From Arthrobacter cupressi (GTDB lineage Bacteria > Actinomycetota > Actinomycetes > Actinomycetales > Micrococcaceae): a stretch of DNA of 64,000 bases. Of the stretch, positions 16,979 through 24,551 are shown piece by piece. The stretch's first letter is position 1. Each line of letters begins with the position of its first letter. Location: positions 186,001-250,000 of the forward strand of contig NZ_FNEI01000005.1 of the NCBI RefSeq assembly GCF_900099975.1, in the 5' to 3' direction. The notes beneath the pieces are model-generated. The model did no database searches. It saw only the letters and a program-made list of their open reading frames with translations, and had not been told where the DNA came from. The position numbers were made by a program, and so were the translations under genes.

Positions 16979-17628
16979 GGCTTCTTCCCTTCACTGCTTT
17001 GTGATTCTTTGCTTGCGGCTTTGCCGGCCGATGCCGGGACGCCGAGGATGGGGAATGCGTTGAAGTGGATCTGGACCGGGCGGGCATCCTCCGCTTCGGG
17101 TTCACTGCGGATTTCCTCCAGCAGCTTGTGGCCGAGGGCCTCCATGGCGTGCGCAAAGCGGGCCAGCTGTTCTGCCGACATCCGCGCGTTCATGGTGCTG
17201 ACAGTTGCGACCTGGAGCCAGTCGGCATCCAGGACGTCGAGTCCGTGCTCCATGAAGTCGGCGAGTACGGTTTGCCGGGTGCGTTCGAATTCCCGGCTCA
17301 CGAGCCTTGAGGCCTCCTGCGTGGCCGGGGACGTGGCGAGCTCGGGCGAGGTGATCTGGATGGCTCCCGGAGGGCGCTCCCACCAGCGCTCCCGGGCCGT
17401 TCCTTTGCCTTCGACCTCGCGCACGAAGTCGAACTTGGCTAGTTGGCGCAAGTGGTAACTGGTGGCGCCGCTGGACTCGTTCAGCAGGTCCGCAAGGCCG
17501 CAGGCTGTCTGCGCACCGTAGCGGGAGAGCATCTCGAGGATCTGGACCCGCAGGGGGTGCGCGAGCGCCTTGAGTGACGCCGTATCGACTTTGCGGAGCG
17601 GGAACTCCGGCTCGCGGACTGTGACCAT
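16975..17628 (-). CDS. ArsR-type winged-helix regulator
   Basis: A 217-residue protein with an ArsR/HTH_20-type winged helix at residues about 12-85 (LKALAHPLRVQILEMLSRYGAQTACGLADLLNESSGATSYHLRQLAKFDFVREV). It lacks the CxC metal site of classical ArsR proteins. The C-terminal half is mainly helical and of unknown ligand. Translation probably starts at ATG 17628 without a leader: -10 TATGCT (17635-17640) is 6 nt upstream and TTGCAA (17658-17663) is a -35 with 17-bp spacing. The promoter is covered by a palindrome and 14-bp repeats, which implies autoregulation. The MFS gene upstream on the same strand ends 175 bp away and may be a target. Confidence 0.88.
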   Translation of the reverse strand: MVTVREPEFPLRKVDTASLKALAHPLRVQILEMLSRYGAQTACGLADLLNESSGATSYHLRQLAKFDFVREVEGKGTARERWWERPPGAIQITSPELATSPATQEASRLVSREFERTRQTVLADFMEHGLDVLDADWLQVATVSTMNARMSAEQLARFAHAMEALGHKLLEEIRSEPEAEDARPVQIHFNAFPILGVPASAGKAASKESQSSEGKKP

Positions 17629-17634
17629 GGCTCA

Positions 17635-17663
17635 AGCATAAGCTTGCAAAGAAGTCTTTGCAA
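17635..17663 (-). promoter_or_regulatory. Promoter of the ArsR-type regulator
   Basis: -35 TTGCAA (17658-17663), 17-bp spacer and -10 TATGCT (17635-17640), 6 nt before the ATG. The -35 and most of the spacer lie within the palindrome at 17644-17663, so a bound repressor would block polymerase. Confidence 0.65.
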
Positions 17664-17710
17664 TGGTTTCTTTGCAACTAGTTCTTTGCAAACAATCCTT
17701 TGTATCTTTG
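17644..17710. promoter_or_regulatory. Palindrome plus 14-bp iterons (operator array)
   Basis: A perfect 20-bp palindrome TTGCAAAGAAGTCTTTGCAA occupies 17644-17663. Its right arm begins a series with exact 14-bp period: TCTTTGCAATGGTT (17655), TCTTTGCAACTAGT (17669), TCTTTGCAAACAAT (17683) and the diverged CCTTTGTATCTTTG (17697). The array covers and extends upstream of the regulator's promoter. Fourteen bases is not an integral number of helical turns, so successive sites face different sides of the DNA. Confidence 0.8.
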
Positions 17711-17803
17711 CGGGGCAGGAGCGGCGGGATCAGTGCGGCCGTGGGGCGCAGCGAAGCCGGGTTGCATTGCGCAGCAGTCACGGCTGCGCGGCGAACTCAG
17801 GGA

Positions 17804-19060
17804 TCAGCGCGCAGCTTCGCCACGGGATGCCCGCATCGAAACCCGCACTGAAACCGCCGCCAGGCCCAGCGCCGCGGCGCCGCAGAGCACGGCGAACCCG
17901 GCGACGGCAGGCGCCAGTCCGAACGCGGTCGAGGCCAGGCCCAAGCCGATGACGGGCACGGCGCTGCCCAGGTAGGTGATGACGTACACGGTGCTGATGA
18001 CTTGGGCGTGCCGGGCAGGATCCGCTTTGGTGGCGAGGTCGTTGAAGACGAGGCGGAATGCGCTGCCTTGGCCGACGCCGGCGGCGAGGCCAGTGGCGAC
18101 CAGCAGTACCGGGTTGTGCCAGGCAGCGGCAGTAGCCATGAGCATGACGGCGGCACCCAGCACCGCCAGTCCGGCCGGCAGCAGCATCCTGCCCCGCAGC
18201 GGGAAGAGCTGGCTCAGGGCCGAGGCGCCCAGTGTGAGCCCGGCCAGCAGGCCCGCGAGGGGACGCGAGTCCGTGCCCACGACGGCGGAAAAGTAGCCCG
18301 GGCCCAGGGACAGGCAGAAACCGAACACCGCGAAGCTGAGGAAACCCACCGCGGCGGCCAGGATGAAGGCCCCCTTTGCTTCCCGGGAGACTGCGGGGCG
18401 CCTGGGCGCGAGCACCGCGTACGGGCGCGGGCCGGCGGAGGGCCTGATGGCAGGGCGGGCGTCCAGCAGCCAGAGCGGGACCAACAGGAGCAGCAGAACC
18501 GCGCAGTGCACCAGGAAAGGGGTGCTGAGCGGGCCGGGAAAGAGCGAGAGCAGTCCGCCGATGAACGGTCCGGCGGCCACTCCGCCGGAGGAGGCCAGGA
18601 GGGTGAAGCGGGAGGCCCATTCCGGGCGGGACGGCAGGAGCTCACGCAGCGCCGCGGAACTCGCGCCGGTGGCCAGGCCGACGGCGACGCCCTGCAAGGC
18701 CCTGCCCGCACACAGCATCCACAGGCTCCCGGCACCGGCAAAGACCAGGCTTCCGGCCAGGCCCAGCATAACGGCAAGCACCAGGGCGGCCCGGCGGCCG
18801 ATATGGTCGGACCAATGCCCGGCCAGCATCAGCACGGCCACGAGGGCGAGGACATAGCTGGCGAACGCCACCGTGACGCCCAGCGGACCCAGCGCGAGCT
18901 GCACCTGAAGCAACGGGTACAGGGGCGTGGCCAGGTTCGCGCCGAGCAACAGGGTAAACATCACGACGCCGGCCAGCACGAGCCGTGCGGTGGTGGAGGC
19001 GTTCCAGCCGCGGCGGACAGCCGTGGCCGGGCGCATGCGCAGTTCATTGAAGACGGTCAT
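17804..19060 (-). CDS. MFS transporter
   Basis: A 418-residue, 12-TM major facilitator. The loop motif appears as GHWSDHIGRRAALVLAVMLG, and a GR-containing GRALQGVAVGLATGASSAALREL segment marks the fifth TM. Substrate unknown; drug or metabolite efflux is likely. Start: ATG at 19060 (MTVFNELRMRPATAV); a longer open frame exists but its added residues are low-complexity and unlike membrane sequence. It lies upstream of the ArsR-type regulator gene on the same strand and divergent from an Lrp gene, so either regulator could control it. Confidence 0.87.
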   Translation of the reverse strand: MTVFNELRMRPATAVRRGWNASTTARLVLAGVVMFTLLLGANLATPLYPLLQVQLALGPLGVTVAFASYVLALVAVLMLAGHWSDHIGRRAALVLAVMLGLAGSLVFAGAGSLWMLCAGRALQGVAVGLATGASSAALRELLPSRPEWASRFTLLASSGGVAAGPFIGGLLSLFPGPLSTPFLVHCAVLLLLLVPLWLLDARPAIRPSAGPRPYAVLAPRRPAVSREAKGAFILAAAVGFLSFAVFGFCLSLGPGYFSAVVGTDSRPLAGLLAGLTLGASALSQLFPLRGRMLLPAGLAVLGAAVMLMATAAAWHNPVLLVATGLAAGVGQGSAFRLVFNDLATKADPARHAQVISTVYVITYLGSAVPVIGLGLASTAFGLAPAVAGFAVLCGAAALGLAAVSVRVSMRASRGEAAR

Positions 19061-19233
19061 CGTGGGGCCTTTGCCTTGGCGGGCGCGGGACGGCTGCCTT
19101 GTGGGCCCTGCCGCCACCGCCCGGATGTGGATGGCAACAGAATGCCGCAGAAGTGTCCGAAGGCTCAGGACTTGGTGGGAGAATTGAGCAGAATAGTCAA
19201 TAGTTCCCCAGCAGACTGCGCCGGAGTGATGAT

Positions 19234-19758
19234 TTGAACAATCTGGACCCCACGGACCTGAAGATCCTGCTCGAACTGCTTCGCGACCCGCGGATCCAGA
19301 TCGGCGAACTCAGCGACGCCCTCGGCATCGCCCGCAACACCGCCCAGAGCCGGCTGCGGCGCCTGCTGCGCTCCGGCGTCCTGAACGACGGCGGCCGCGA
19401 GGTCGACCTCGAAAAGCTGGGGTACGACGTCGTCGGCTTCGTCACGCTCGAGGTGACCCACCGGGAACTGGACGGCGTCATCGGGGCGTTGCGCCTCATC
19501 CCGCAGATCCTGGAGGTCCACGAAATCTCCGGCCGTGGCGACCTGCTGTGCCGGGTGGTGGCCACGGACACGCACAGCCTCCAATCCGCGCTGCGCGCCA
19601 TCCTGAAGGTCAAGGGCGTGATCCGCAGCGAGACTGTCCTGGCGCTGCACACCCACCTCGCCTACCGCAGCGCGCCGCTGATCGAACGGCTTGCCGGGGC
19701 CGCCGGAGCGGCGCCGGCCCGGCGGCCTACGCGGCCGGTTGCCAGCCTCGGGGACTAG
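19234..19758 (+). CDS. Lrp/AsnC-family regulator
   Basis: A 174-residue feast/famine regulator, distinct from the one at 16174. The helix-turn-helix is at residues 3-60 (LDPTDLKILLELLRDPRIQIGELSDALGIARNTAQSRLRRLLRSG) and the RAM domain follows (VGFVTLEVTHREL, GDLLCRVVATDTHSLQSALRAIL). Start: TTG at 19234 with CGGAG 9 nt upstream; no ATG or GTG nearby is in frame. The divergent neighbour is the MFS transporter gene, its probable target. The last 25 residues are Ala/Pro/Arg-rich and likely disordered. Confidence 0.87.
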   Translation: MNNLDPTDLKILLELLRDPRIQIGELSDALGIARNTAQSRLRRLLRSGVLNDGGREVDLEKLGYDVVGFVTLEVTHRELDGVIGALRLIPQILEVHEISGRGDLLCRVVATDTHSLQSALRAILKVKGVIRSETVLALHTHLAYRSAPLIERLAGAAGAAPARRPTRPVASLGD

Positions 19759-19767
19759 GATGCGGCC

Positions 19768-20193
19768 ATGGAATGGTTGTCACATATCCTGCACATCAAC
19801 TGGCTGGCCGTGCTTCTCGCGTTCGTTTCCAGCCTGGTAATCGGCTTCCTCTGGTACATGCCCGCCGTCTTCGGGCGGAAATGGATGGAGGCCATCGCCC
19901 GGACCGAAAAGGAGCTGAAAGCGCTCGACGGCGGGGCCGCCGTTTGGGTTCCGATGGTCGCCGCGGCGGCACTCAGCAGCATCCTGCTGGCAGTGCTGTC
20001 CGGCGCGCTGGGCCTGGACACGCCGCTTGCCGCCGGCTTCTTCGCCTTCGTGGCGGCTGTGGTTTTCCGTGCGGGCGGGCATCTCATCCACAATGGTTTT
20101 GCCGGACGGGCCGCGGCGGTGACGCTGATCGATTCCGGCCACGACGTCCTGGCCCTGACGGTTGCCGGAGCCATCATAGGAGCCCTCCCCTAG
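19768..20193 (+). CDS. DUF1761 membrane protein
   Basis: A 141-residue integral membrane protein with four hydrophobic segments. The N-terminal part (INWLAVLLAFVSSLVIGFLWYMPAVFGRKWME) carries the FLWY-x-P-x-x-FG-x-x-W hallmark of the DUF1761 family, whose function is unknown. Leaderless start: -10 TAGGAT (19756-19761), which overlaps the stop codon of the Lrp gene, lies 6 nt before the ATG. It is followed after 16 bp by the CorA-like fragment. Confidence 0.8.
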   Translation: MEWLSHILHINWLAVLLAFVSSLVIGFLWYMPAVFGRKWMEAIARTEKELKALDGGAAVWVPMVAAAALSSILLAVLSGALGLDTPLAAGFFAFVAAVVFRAGGHLIHNGFAGRAAAVTLIDSGHDVLALTVAGAIIGALP

Positions 20194-20209
20194 GGCGGAA
20201 GGAACGCCC

Positions 20210-20404
20210 ATGACCATCATCGACAACGCGTTCTCGTGGTCGGCCATCCTGTTCGCCCCGTTCTTTGTGGCCGGCGTGTGCGGCATGAACTTCGAATTCA
20301 TGCCGGATCTGCAATGGCTCCTGGGCTACCCGATGGCGAGCCTCATGGTGTTCGGGGCGGCCCTGCTCATGTACGGGATCTTCAGGCGGAAGGGCTGGCT
20401 GTGA
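20210..20404 (+). CDS. Stand-alone CorA-like C-terminal fragment (two TM segments with GMN)
   Basis: A 64-residue protein that aligns with only the last part of CorA magnesium channels: an AWAAILFAP-like first segment (SWSAILFAPFFVAGV), the GMN selectivity motif in CGMNFEFMPDLQW (usually YGMNF), a second TM and the RRKGWL tail. The roughly 250-residue cytoplasmic funnel of CorA is absent, and the upstream sequence is the DUF1761 gene, not CorA. GGAAGGAA lies 6 nt before the ATG and the stop overlaps the next start (GTGA). It is either the remnant of a deletion or an expressed mini-protein; clean signals at both ends favour expression. Confidence 0.7.
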   Translation: MTIIDNAFSWSAILFAPFFVAGVCGMNFEFMPDLQWLLGYPMASLMVFGAALLMYGIFRRKGWL

Positions 20405-21579
20405 CGCTTGCCCCGGCCGGGGTCCTGCTGATGGCGGGTATCGAAGCCGAAGCTGCTGCCGCGGGGTTCGCACTGGAGACCAGCCAGGCAGCCGCCGCCC
20501 GCCGACTCTGCGAGCTGGGGGCCGCCGTCGGGCACGCCCAAGGGACGCCGCTCCGCAGCTTTCCGCCAAGGCTTCGGCGCCGTGAAGCCCCCCGGAGCGT
20601 CTACTTGCATGGCCCGGTGGGGCGCGGCAAGAGCTGGGTGATGGACAGCTTCTACCGCCAGCTTCCCGGCCGCAAGCGGCGGGTCCACTTCCACGACTTC
20701 TTCCGCAAGCTGCACGCGGGCGTGCGCACTGCTGCCGTTTCCGGGTCCAACGGGACGGCCGTCCAGCAAGCCGTGGATTGGCTGCTCGCCGGCATCGACG
20801 TCCTGTGCTTCGACGAGTTCCACGTCCACGACGTGGGCGACGGAATGTTCATTGCCCGCCTGCTGCGGACCGCGGCCGAACGGCGGGTCCCTTTGGTGGT
20901 CACGTCGAACTATCCGCCGGAGCAGCTGTTGCCGAACCCCTTGTGGCACGATCATTTTGTGCCCACCATTGCGGTGATCAAGGAGATGATGGACATCGTG
21001 GAGATCAACGGGAGCACCGATTTCCGGCGCCATCCGGCCGTGCCCGGCAACGACGGCGGAGCGAAGGATGGATTCCGCCGTGGCCGGGTCATTAGCCCGG
21101 GAACGCCGCAGCAGCTCGGGGCTTTCGGCCTTTTCCCGCCGCCGCCCTCGGAGCGGCGCACCCTGGTGCCTACCACCCAGCCGCTGACCGTCAAGGCCGC
21201 CGGGGATGTGCTGTGGGTAGCTTTCGCGGAGCTGTGCGGCGGGCTGATGTCGACGGCGGACTACCTGGCGCTGTCGGCGGAGTACGGGGTGTGGGTGGTC
21301 GACGGCGTCCCCTCCCCCGGGCATGAATCCGCGGAGGGTTCGGCGGCGGCGTGGCAACGCTTCAGCAACGCGGTGGATGTCCTCTACGACGAGGACGTCA
21401 CCCTGTTCCTCGTCGGCCGCGGCCCGCTCGACTGGGATGCGGGCGGCGGGCCCGGTTCGACCCTGCCCGTGGACATGGCGCGGATCGCCAGCAGGCTATC
21501 CCTGCTGGAGCGCGTTGTGCCCGCCGCCGGAACTCCAGACGACGAAGCCGCGGACTTCGAGGAAACCCGCGGCTCCTGA
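20401..21579 (+). CDS. zapE: AFG1/ZapE-family ATPase
   Basis: A 392-residue P-loop ATPase of the AFG1/ZapE family. Walker A is GPVGRGKSW, Walker B LCFDEFHVHDVGDG, and the sensor region VVTSNYPPEQLL follows, all characteristic. In E. coli ZapE associates with the divisome and affects Z-ring stability; mitochondrial AFG1 acts in protein quality control. Which applies in actinobacteria is not known. Start: GTG at 20401 overlapping the stop of the CorA fragment, with GGAAGGG 8 nt upstream; the next ATG (20434) has no ribosome-binding site. It converges on the ferritin gene. Confidence 0.87.
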   Translation: MTLAPAGVLLMAGIEAEAAAAGFALETSQAAAARRLCELGAAVGHAQGTPLRSFPPRLRRREAPRSVYLHGPVGRGKSWVMDSFYRQLPGRKRRVHFHDFFRKLHAGVRTAAVSGSNGTAVQQAVDWLLAGIDVLCFDEFHVHDVGDGMFIARLLRTAAERRVPLVVTSNYPPEQLLPNPLWHDHFVPTIAVIKEMMDIVEINGSTDFRRHPAVPGNDGGAKDGFRRGRVISPGTPQQLGAFGLFPPPPSERRTLVPTTQPLTVKAAGDVLWVAFAELCGGLMSTADYLALSAEYGVWVVDGVPSPGHESAEGSAAAWQRFSNAVDVLYDEDVTLFLVGRGPLDWDAGGGPGSTLPVDMARIASRLSLLERVVPAAGTPDDEAADFEETRGS

Positions 21580-21589
21580 CGCCGTCCTG

Positions 21590-22117
21590 TTACAGTGCCC
21601 CGCCGGCGGTGGGCGGCGCGCTGGAGTCCCGGCCGCCGTCGCCCACGTGTTCGCGGGCCACATAGTTCTCGATATCGAACAGGTTGTCCGCGCGTTCGGC
21701 GATATTGAGCAGGGTGGTCATGGACGCGACTTCTTCCACCTGTTCCTTCAGGAACCACAGCATGAACTGTTCACCAAGGGGATCGTTCTGTGTGCGTGCG
21801 GCGCGGAACAGTTCCTCGATGTTGGTGGTCACCTGCTTCTCCTGGGCCAGGGCCAAGGCGATCGGTTCCCGGACATTGGAGAAGTCGTTGCGGACCTCCT
21901 GGACGCCGGGGATGGTGATGGGCAGGTTCCGGTCCAGCATGTACTGGACCATCATCATGGCGTGGTTGCGTTCCTCCAGGGACTGCCGGTAGAAATGCGC
22001 CGCGAGCTGCGGCAGGTCTTCGCCGTCGAAATAGACCGCCACGGCGATGTATTGCTGGGACGCGGCAAACTCGTTGCCGATCTGTTCGGACAGGAGCTCA
22101 TGGAATGTCTTGGCCAT
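21590..22117 (-). CDS. Ferritin
   Basis: A 175-residue non-haem ferritin of the FtnA/BfrB type. Ferroxidase-centre residues are visible in EQIGNEFAASQQY (Glu16), SLEERNHAMMM (Glu/His of the second helix) and LKEQVEEVASM. It should form a 24-mer iron-storage shell in the cytoplasm. A short charged tail replaces the longer C-terminus of mycobacterial BfrB. Leaderless start: -10 TAGGAT (22124-22129) ends 6 nt before the ATG. I did not identify an iron box in the short upstream gap. Confidence 0.92.
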   Translation of the reverse strand: MAKTFHELLSEQIGNEFAASQQYIAVAVYFDGEDLPQLAAHFYRQSLEERNHAMMMVQYMLDRNLPITIPGVQEVRNDFSNVREPIALALAQEKQVTTNIEELFRAARTQNDPLGEQFMLWFLKEQVEEVASMTTLLNIAERADNLFDIENYVAREHVGDGGRDSSAPPTAGGAL

Positions 22118-22182
22118 GGACCGATCCTAGTCCGCGTCCGCGGCGCCCACTAGCCGCGGGGACTTGGACGAAAGGGGCGGTG

Positions 22183-22554
22183 CTAGCCCCCGAGCGAACC
22201 GAGGGCGAAGCCGGCGGCGGCGGCGCCCACCCCGGCGGCCATCGTGCCCAGGGCGTTCAGCAGGGCCAGGCCGGTGCGGCCGGACTGCACCAGCCGCACG
22301 GTTTCGACGCTGGCCGTGCTGAAGGTGGTGTAGCCGCCGAGGAAGCCCGTGCCAAGGATGGCCTGGAGTGGGGACGGGACGTGGTGGCGCATGACGAGCC
22401 CGGCGAGCAAGCCGAGCAGCAGCGAACCCGACACGTTGATCACGATGGTCCCCCAAGGAAGCGCGGTCCGGAACCGTGCCCGGACCAGTCCGTCCACCAG
22501 GAACCGCGCCGCCGCCCCTGCCCCGCCGGCAAGGGCGAGCAGCAGCACGGTCAC
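22183..22554 (-). CDS. crcB: Fluoride channel CrcB/FluC, second subunit
   Basis: A 123-residue, four-TM Fluc-family protein. The Na+/fluoride signature is GFLGGYTTFSTASVE, with the N-terminal GGAGAAARF and NVSGSLLLGLL segments typical of the family. It begins with GTG overlapping the stop of the other crcB gene (GTGA). Two tandem crcB genes in Gram-positive bacteria usually encode the two halves of a heterodimeric fluoride exporter. Last gene of the usp-crcB-crcB unit. Confidence 0.93.
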   Translation of the reverse strand: MTVLLLALAGGAGAAARFLVDGLVRARFRTALPWGTIVINVSGSLLLGLLAGLVMRHHVPSPLQAILGTGFLGGYTTFSTASVETVRLVQSGRTGLALLNALGTMAAGVGAAAAGFALGSLGG

Positions 22555-22985
22555 AGCACACCCTCGGGGCCGGTTCCCCGGACCCGCTGCCGATTGCCCA
22601 GGGCGATGCCCAGGAACGTCGCCAGGGTTCCTCCGAGCAGGGACCCGGCGAGGTAGCCGAACGCGTCGCCGGTGCGGCCGGCGTCTAACAGCTGCACGGT
22701 TTCCAAGCTGAAGGTGCTGTAGGTGGTGAACGCTCCGAGGAATCCGGTGCCGGCCGTGAGCCTGATGAGGCGGCGGGTTCCGGCGTCGGGACCCCGCCGG
22801 GCGAGGGATTCGAGCAGCCAGCCGAGCGCGAAGGCGCCGGAGACATTGATCAGCAGGGTGGGCAGCGGCCACTGTCCCGGTGACGGGACGGCGAGGCCGA
22901 CGGCGTAGCGTGCCAAGGCTCCCACGACTCCCCCGGCGGCCACCAGTGCGAGGTACCGCGGGTGCAGGTGAAGGGGCCGGCTCAT
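22551..22985 (-). CDS. crcB: Fluoride channel CrcB/FluC, first subunit
   Basis: A 144-residue, four-TM Fluc-family protein. Motifs are GGVVGALARYAVG, INVSGAFALGWLL and GFLGAFTTYSTFSLE, the last lining the fluoride pore. The ATG overlaps the stop of the universal-stress gene (ATGA) and its own stop overlaps the second crcB, so the three genes are translationally coupled. It would form a dual-topology or heterodimeric channel with the product at 22183-22554, lowering cytoplasmic fluoride. Confidence 0.93.
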   Translation of the reverse strand: MSRPLHLHPRYLALVAAGGVVGALARYAVGLAVPSPGQWPLPTLLINVSGAFALGWLLESLARRGPDAGTRRLIRLTAGTGFLGAFTTYSTFSLETVQLLDAGRTGDAFGYLAGSLLGGTLATFLGIALGNRQRVRGTGPEGVL

Positions 22986-23479
22986 GCGGTTCCGCTCCGG
23001 CCGTGCGTTACCGCGGCAGGCGGGACGACCAGGACGGGGGCGCCGGCATGCCGCGCAAGCCGCTCCGCGAGCGATCCCCCGGTCAGGGCAGCAAAATGCC
23101 GGCCCGGACCGTGCTCCGTGCTGCCGACCACGATGGTGGAGGCGTCGACCGCTGCCGCGTGGCGCGCCAGTTCGCGGACGGGATCGCCGGCGAGGACCAC
23201 AAACGACCATGCGACGCCGGAGCCCGCCAACCGTGCGGCGGCCTGGTCCCGGAGCGCGGCGGCGATGTCCTCGGCGTCGTCGTCCACGCCGTCGGGGTCG
23301 ATCGGCTGCCGCGAGCGGTCGAGGGTGGGGTCCACGTAGGCAACGACCAGCGGCGCACCGGTGCCCAGGGCGAGGCCGGCGGCCCGCTGCAGCACTTCTC
23401 CGGGCTGGCCGGGAACGACGCCGGCCAGGACGGGCCCGGCAAGGCCGGGGTCCGGGGAATTCGGTGGTGAAGCCGTCAC
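22982..23479 (-). CDS. Universal stress protein (UspA family)
   Basis: A 165-residue single-domain Usp. The fold is recognisable from the first strand (PVLAGVVPGQPGEVLQRAAGLALGTGAPLVVAYVDP) and the ATP-type loop near the end (VVGSTEHGPGRHFAALTGGSLAERLARHAGAPVLVVPP, the G-2X-G-9X-G(S/T) pattern). It starts at GTG with GGAGGGC about 5 nt upstream and is first in the usp-crcB-crcB operon. That linkage suggests a role in fluoride or general anion stress. No fluoride riboswitch consensus is present upstream. Confidence 0.9.
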   Translation of the reverse strand: MTASPPNSPDPGLAGPVLAGVVPGQPGEVLQRAAGLALGTGAPLVVAYVDPTLDRSRQPIDPDGVDDDAEDIAAALRDQAAARLAGSGVAWSFVVLAGDPVRELARHAAAVDASTIVVGSTEHGPGRHFAALTGGSLAERLARHAGAPVLVVPPAAVTHGRSGTA

Positions 23480-23546
23480 TGCTGCCCTCCGGATCGATGT
23501 GCTGAACTATGACGATCCTAGACGCAGGCCACGGCGCAGCCGGGGA

Positions 23547-23599
23547 ACGAAAACAAGAAGGCCCTCCGACTCCACGTTGCCGCGGGCTGGAAGGCCTTC
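23547..23599 (-). terminator. Intrinsic terminator after tRNA-Ala
   Basis: On the minus strand GAAGGCCTTCC (23599-23589) pairs with GGAGGGCCTTC (23567-23557), 11 bp with one G-U, followed by TTGTTTT. It ends the tRNA-Ala transcript about 12 nt downstream. Confidence 0.85.
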
Positions 23600-23611
23600 C
23601 AATGAAGACTG

Positions 23612-23684
23612 TGGAGCTAAGGAGATTCGAACTCCTGACCTCTTCGATGCGAACGAAGCGCTCTACCAACTGAGCTATAGCCCC
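23612..23684 (-). tRNA. tRNA-Ala (anticodon CGC)
   Basis: A 73-nt cloverleaf on the minus strand. Acceptor GGGGCTA pairs with TAGCTCC, including the G3-U70 pair that identifies alanine tRNAs; discriminator A73. D-arm region AGCTCAGTTGGTAGAGC, anticodon stem CTTCG/CGAAG with loop TTCGCAT (anticodon CGC, reads GCG), T-loop GTTCGAATC. CCA is not encoded. Confidence 0.97.
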
Positions 23685-23730
23685 CTGGGCGGCGGTTCCG
23701 GGTGCCCGGTCCGTGCCAGTGCATCCTACG

Positions 23731-24528
23731 CTACAAAGTATCGGGCCGCTTTGCCAACCAGGACTCGAACGTCTCCGTTCCGTGTCGTTCCTCCGGGGCA
23801 AGGTTGAGGCCCTCCCTGAGGTAGGCACCCATGGCTCCCGGCAGCGGGAACTCCAGGATGATGCCCTTCCGCCCGGTGATGCGGCGCCAGCTTTCGGCGA
23901 GCTCCCGCATCGTGCGGACCTCCGGTCCGGCGATGGTCACTGTGCGGTGCCGCTGACCGGGCGAGCCCTCATCGGGCGCCAAGGCTTGGGCCAGCAGGGA
24001 GGTGGCGACGTCGCCGGGAGAGATGGTCTGGAAGGACGCTCCCTTGATAACGGGCAGCACTCCCACCTTCGAACCGGCCGCGAACACAGACGCGAGGAGG
24101 CTGTGGAACTGCGTGGCACGCACCGTGACTGTGTCCAGCCCGGAGGCCGCGTACACCCTTTCCTTCGCGGCCTTGGAAGCGTAGAAGGCGGCGGTGCTCG
24201 CATCGCAGTTGATGATCGACAAGGAAACCGCACGCCGGACTCCCCCCGCCGCGGCCGCTGCGAGGAGGCGTGCCCCGGCGTCGGCGTATTGTTTGCGGGC
24301 TGCGCCGGTGCGCCCCTCAAGGCAGTCGATCACGACGTCGGCGCCGTGCAACGCCTCTGCCAGCCCCTCACCCGTGGTGGCGTCCGCGCGGACGTGCCTC
24401 ACGCCGTCGGGCGCCCCAACAGGCGGGTTGCGGCTGAACGCGGTGACAGCATGGCCCTGGGCGGCCGCAAGGCGGGCGAGCAGCCGGCCGACCTGCCCCG
24501 TGCCGCCCGCGATGCACAACGCCGTCAT
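23731..24528 (-). CDS. NAD(P)-binding epimerase/NmrA-like protein
   Basis: A 265-residue atypical short-chain dehydrogenase. The dinucleotide loop GGTGQVGR is at residues 8-15, followed by a full Rossmann domain (ADVVIDCLEG, RAVSLSIINCD). The YxxxK pair appears as YASKAAKE around residue 119. Substrate unknown; relatives include NAD(P)H sensors and quinone-reductase-like proteins. The ATG at 24528 belongs to the second copy of a 19-bp duplication; an identical ATG-ACG-GCG-TTG-TGC start in the first copy runs straight into TGA. It lies directly downstream of sepX and upstream of the tRNA-Ala gene. Confidence 0.82.
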   Translation of the reverse strand: MTALCIAGGTGQVGRLLARLAAAQGHAVTAFSRNPPVGAPDGVRHVRADATTGEGLAEALHGADVVIDCLEGRTGAARKQYADAGARLLAAAAAGGVRRAVSLSIINCDASTAAFYASKAAKERVYAASGLDTVTVRATQFHSLLASVFAAGSKVGVLPVIKGASFQTISPGDVATSLLAQALAPDEGSPGQRHRTVTIAGPEVRTMRELAESWRRITGRKGIILEFPLPGAMGAYLREGLNLAPEERHGTETFESWLAKRPDTL

Positions 24529-24551
24529 GTCAGCACAACGCCGTCATGTCA
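24514..24551. repeat. Perfect 19-bp tandem duplication at a gene junction
   Basis: GCACAACGCCGTCATGTCA occurs at 24514-24532 and again, directly abutting, at 24533-24551. It copies the sepX stop / next-gene start region. On the minus strand the extra copy creates the minicistron ATG-ACG-GCG-TTG-TGC-TGA between the two genes. Confidence 0.92.

Noticed and set aside
23480..23560. Possible fluoride riboswitch upstream of usp-crcB-crcB
   Set aside because: No GGNGATGGNGTTCGCC-like core on the minus strand.
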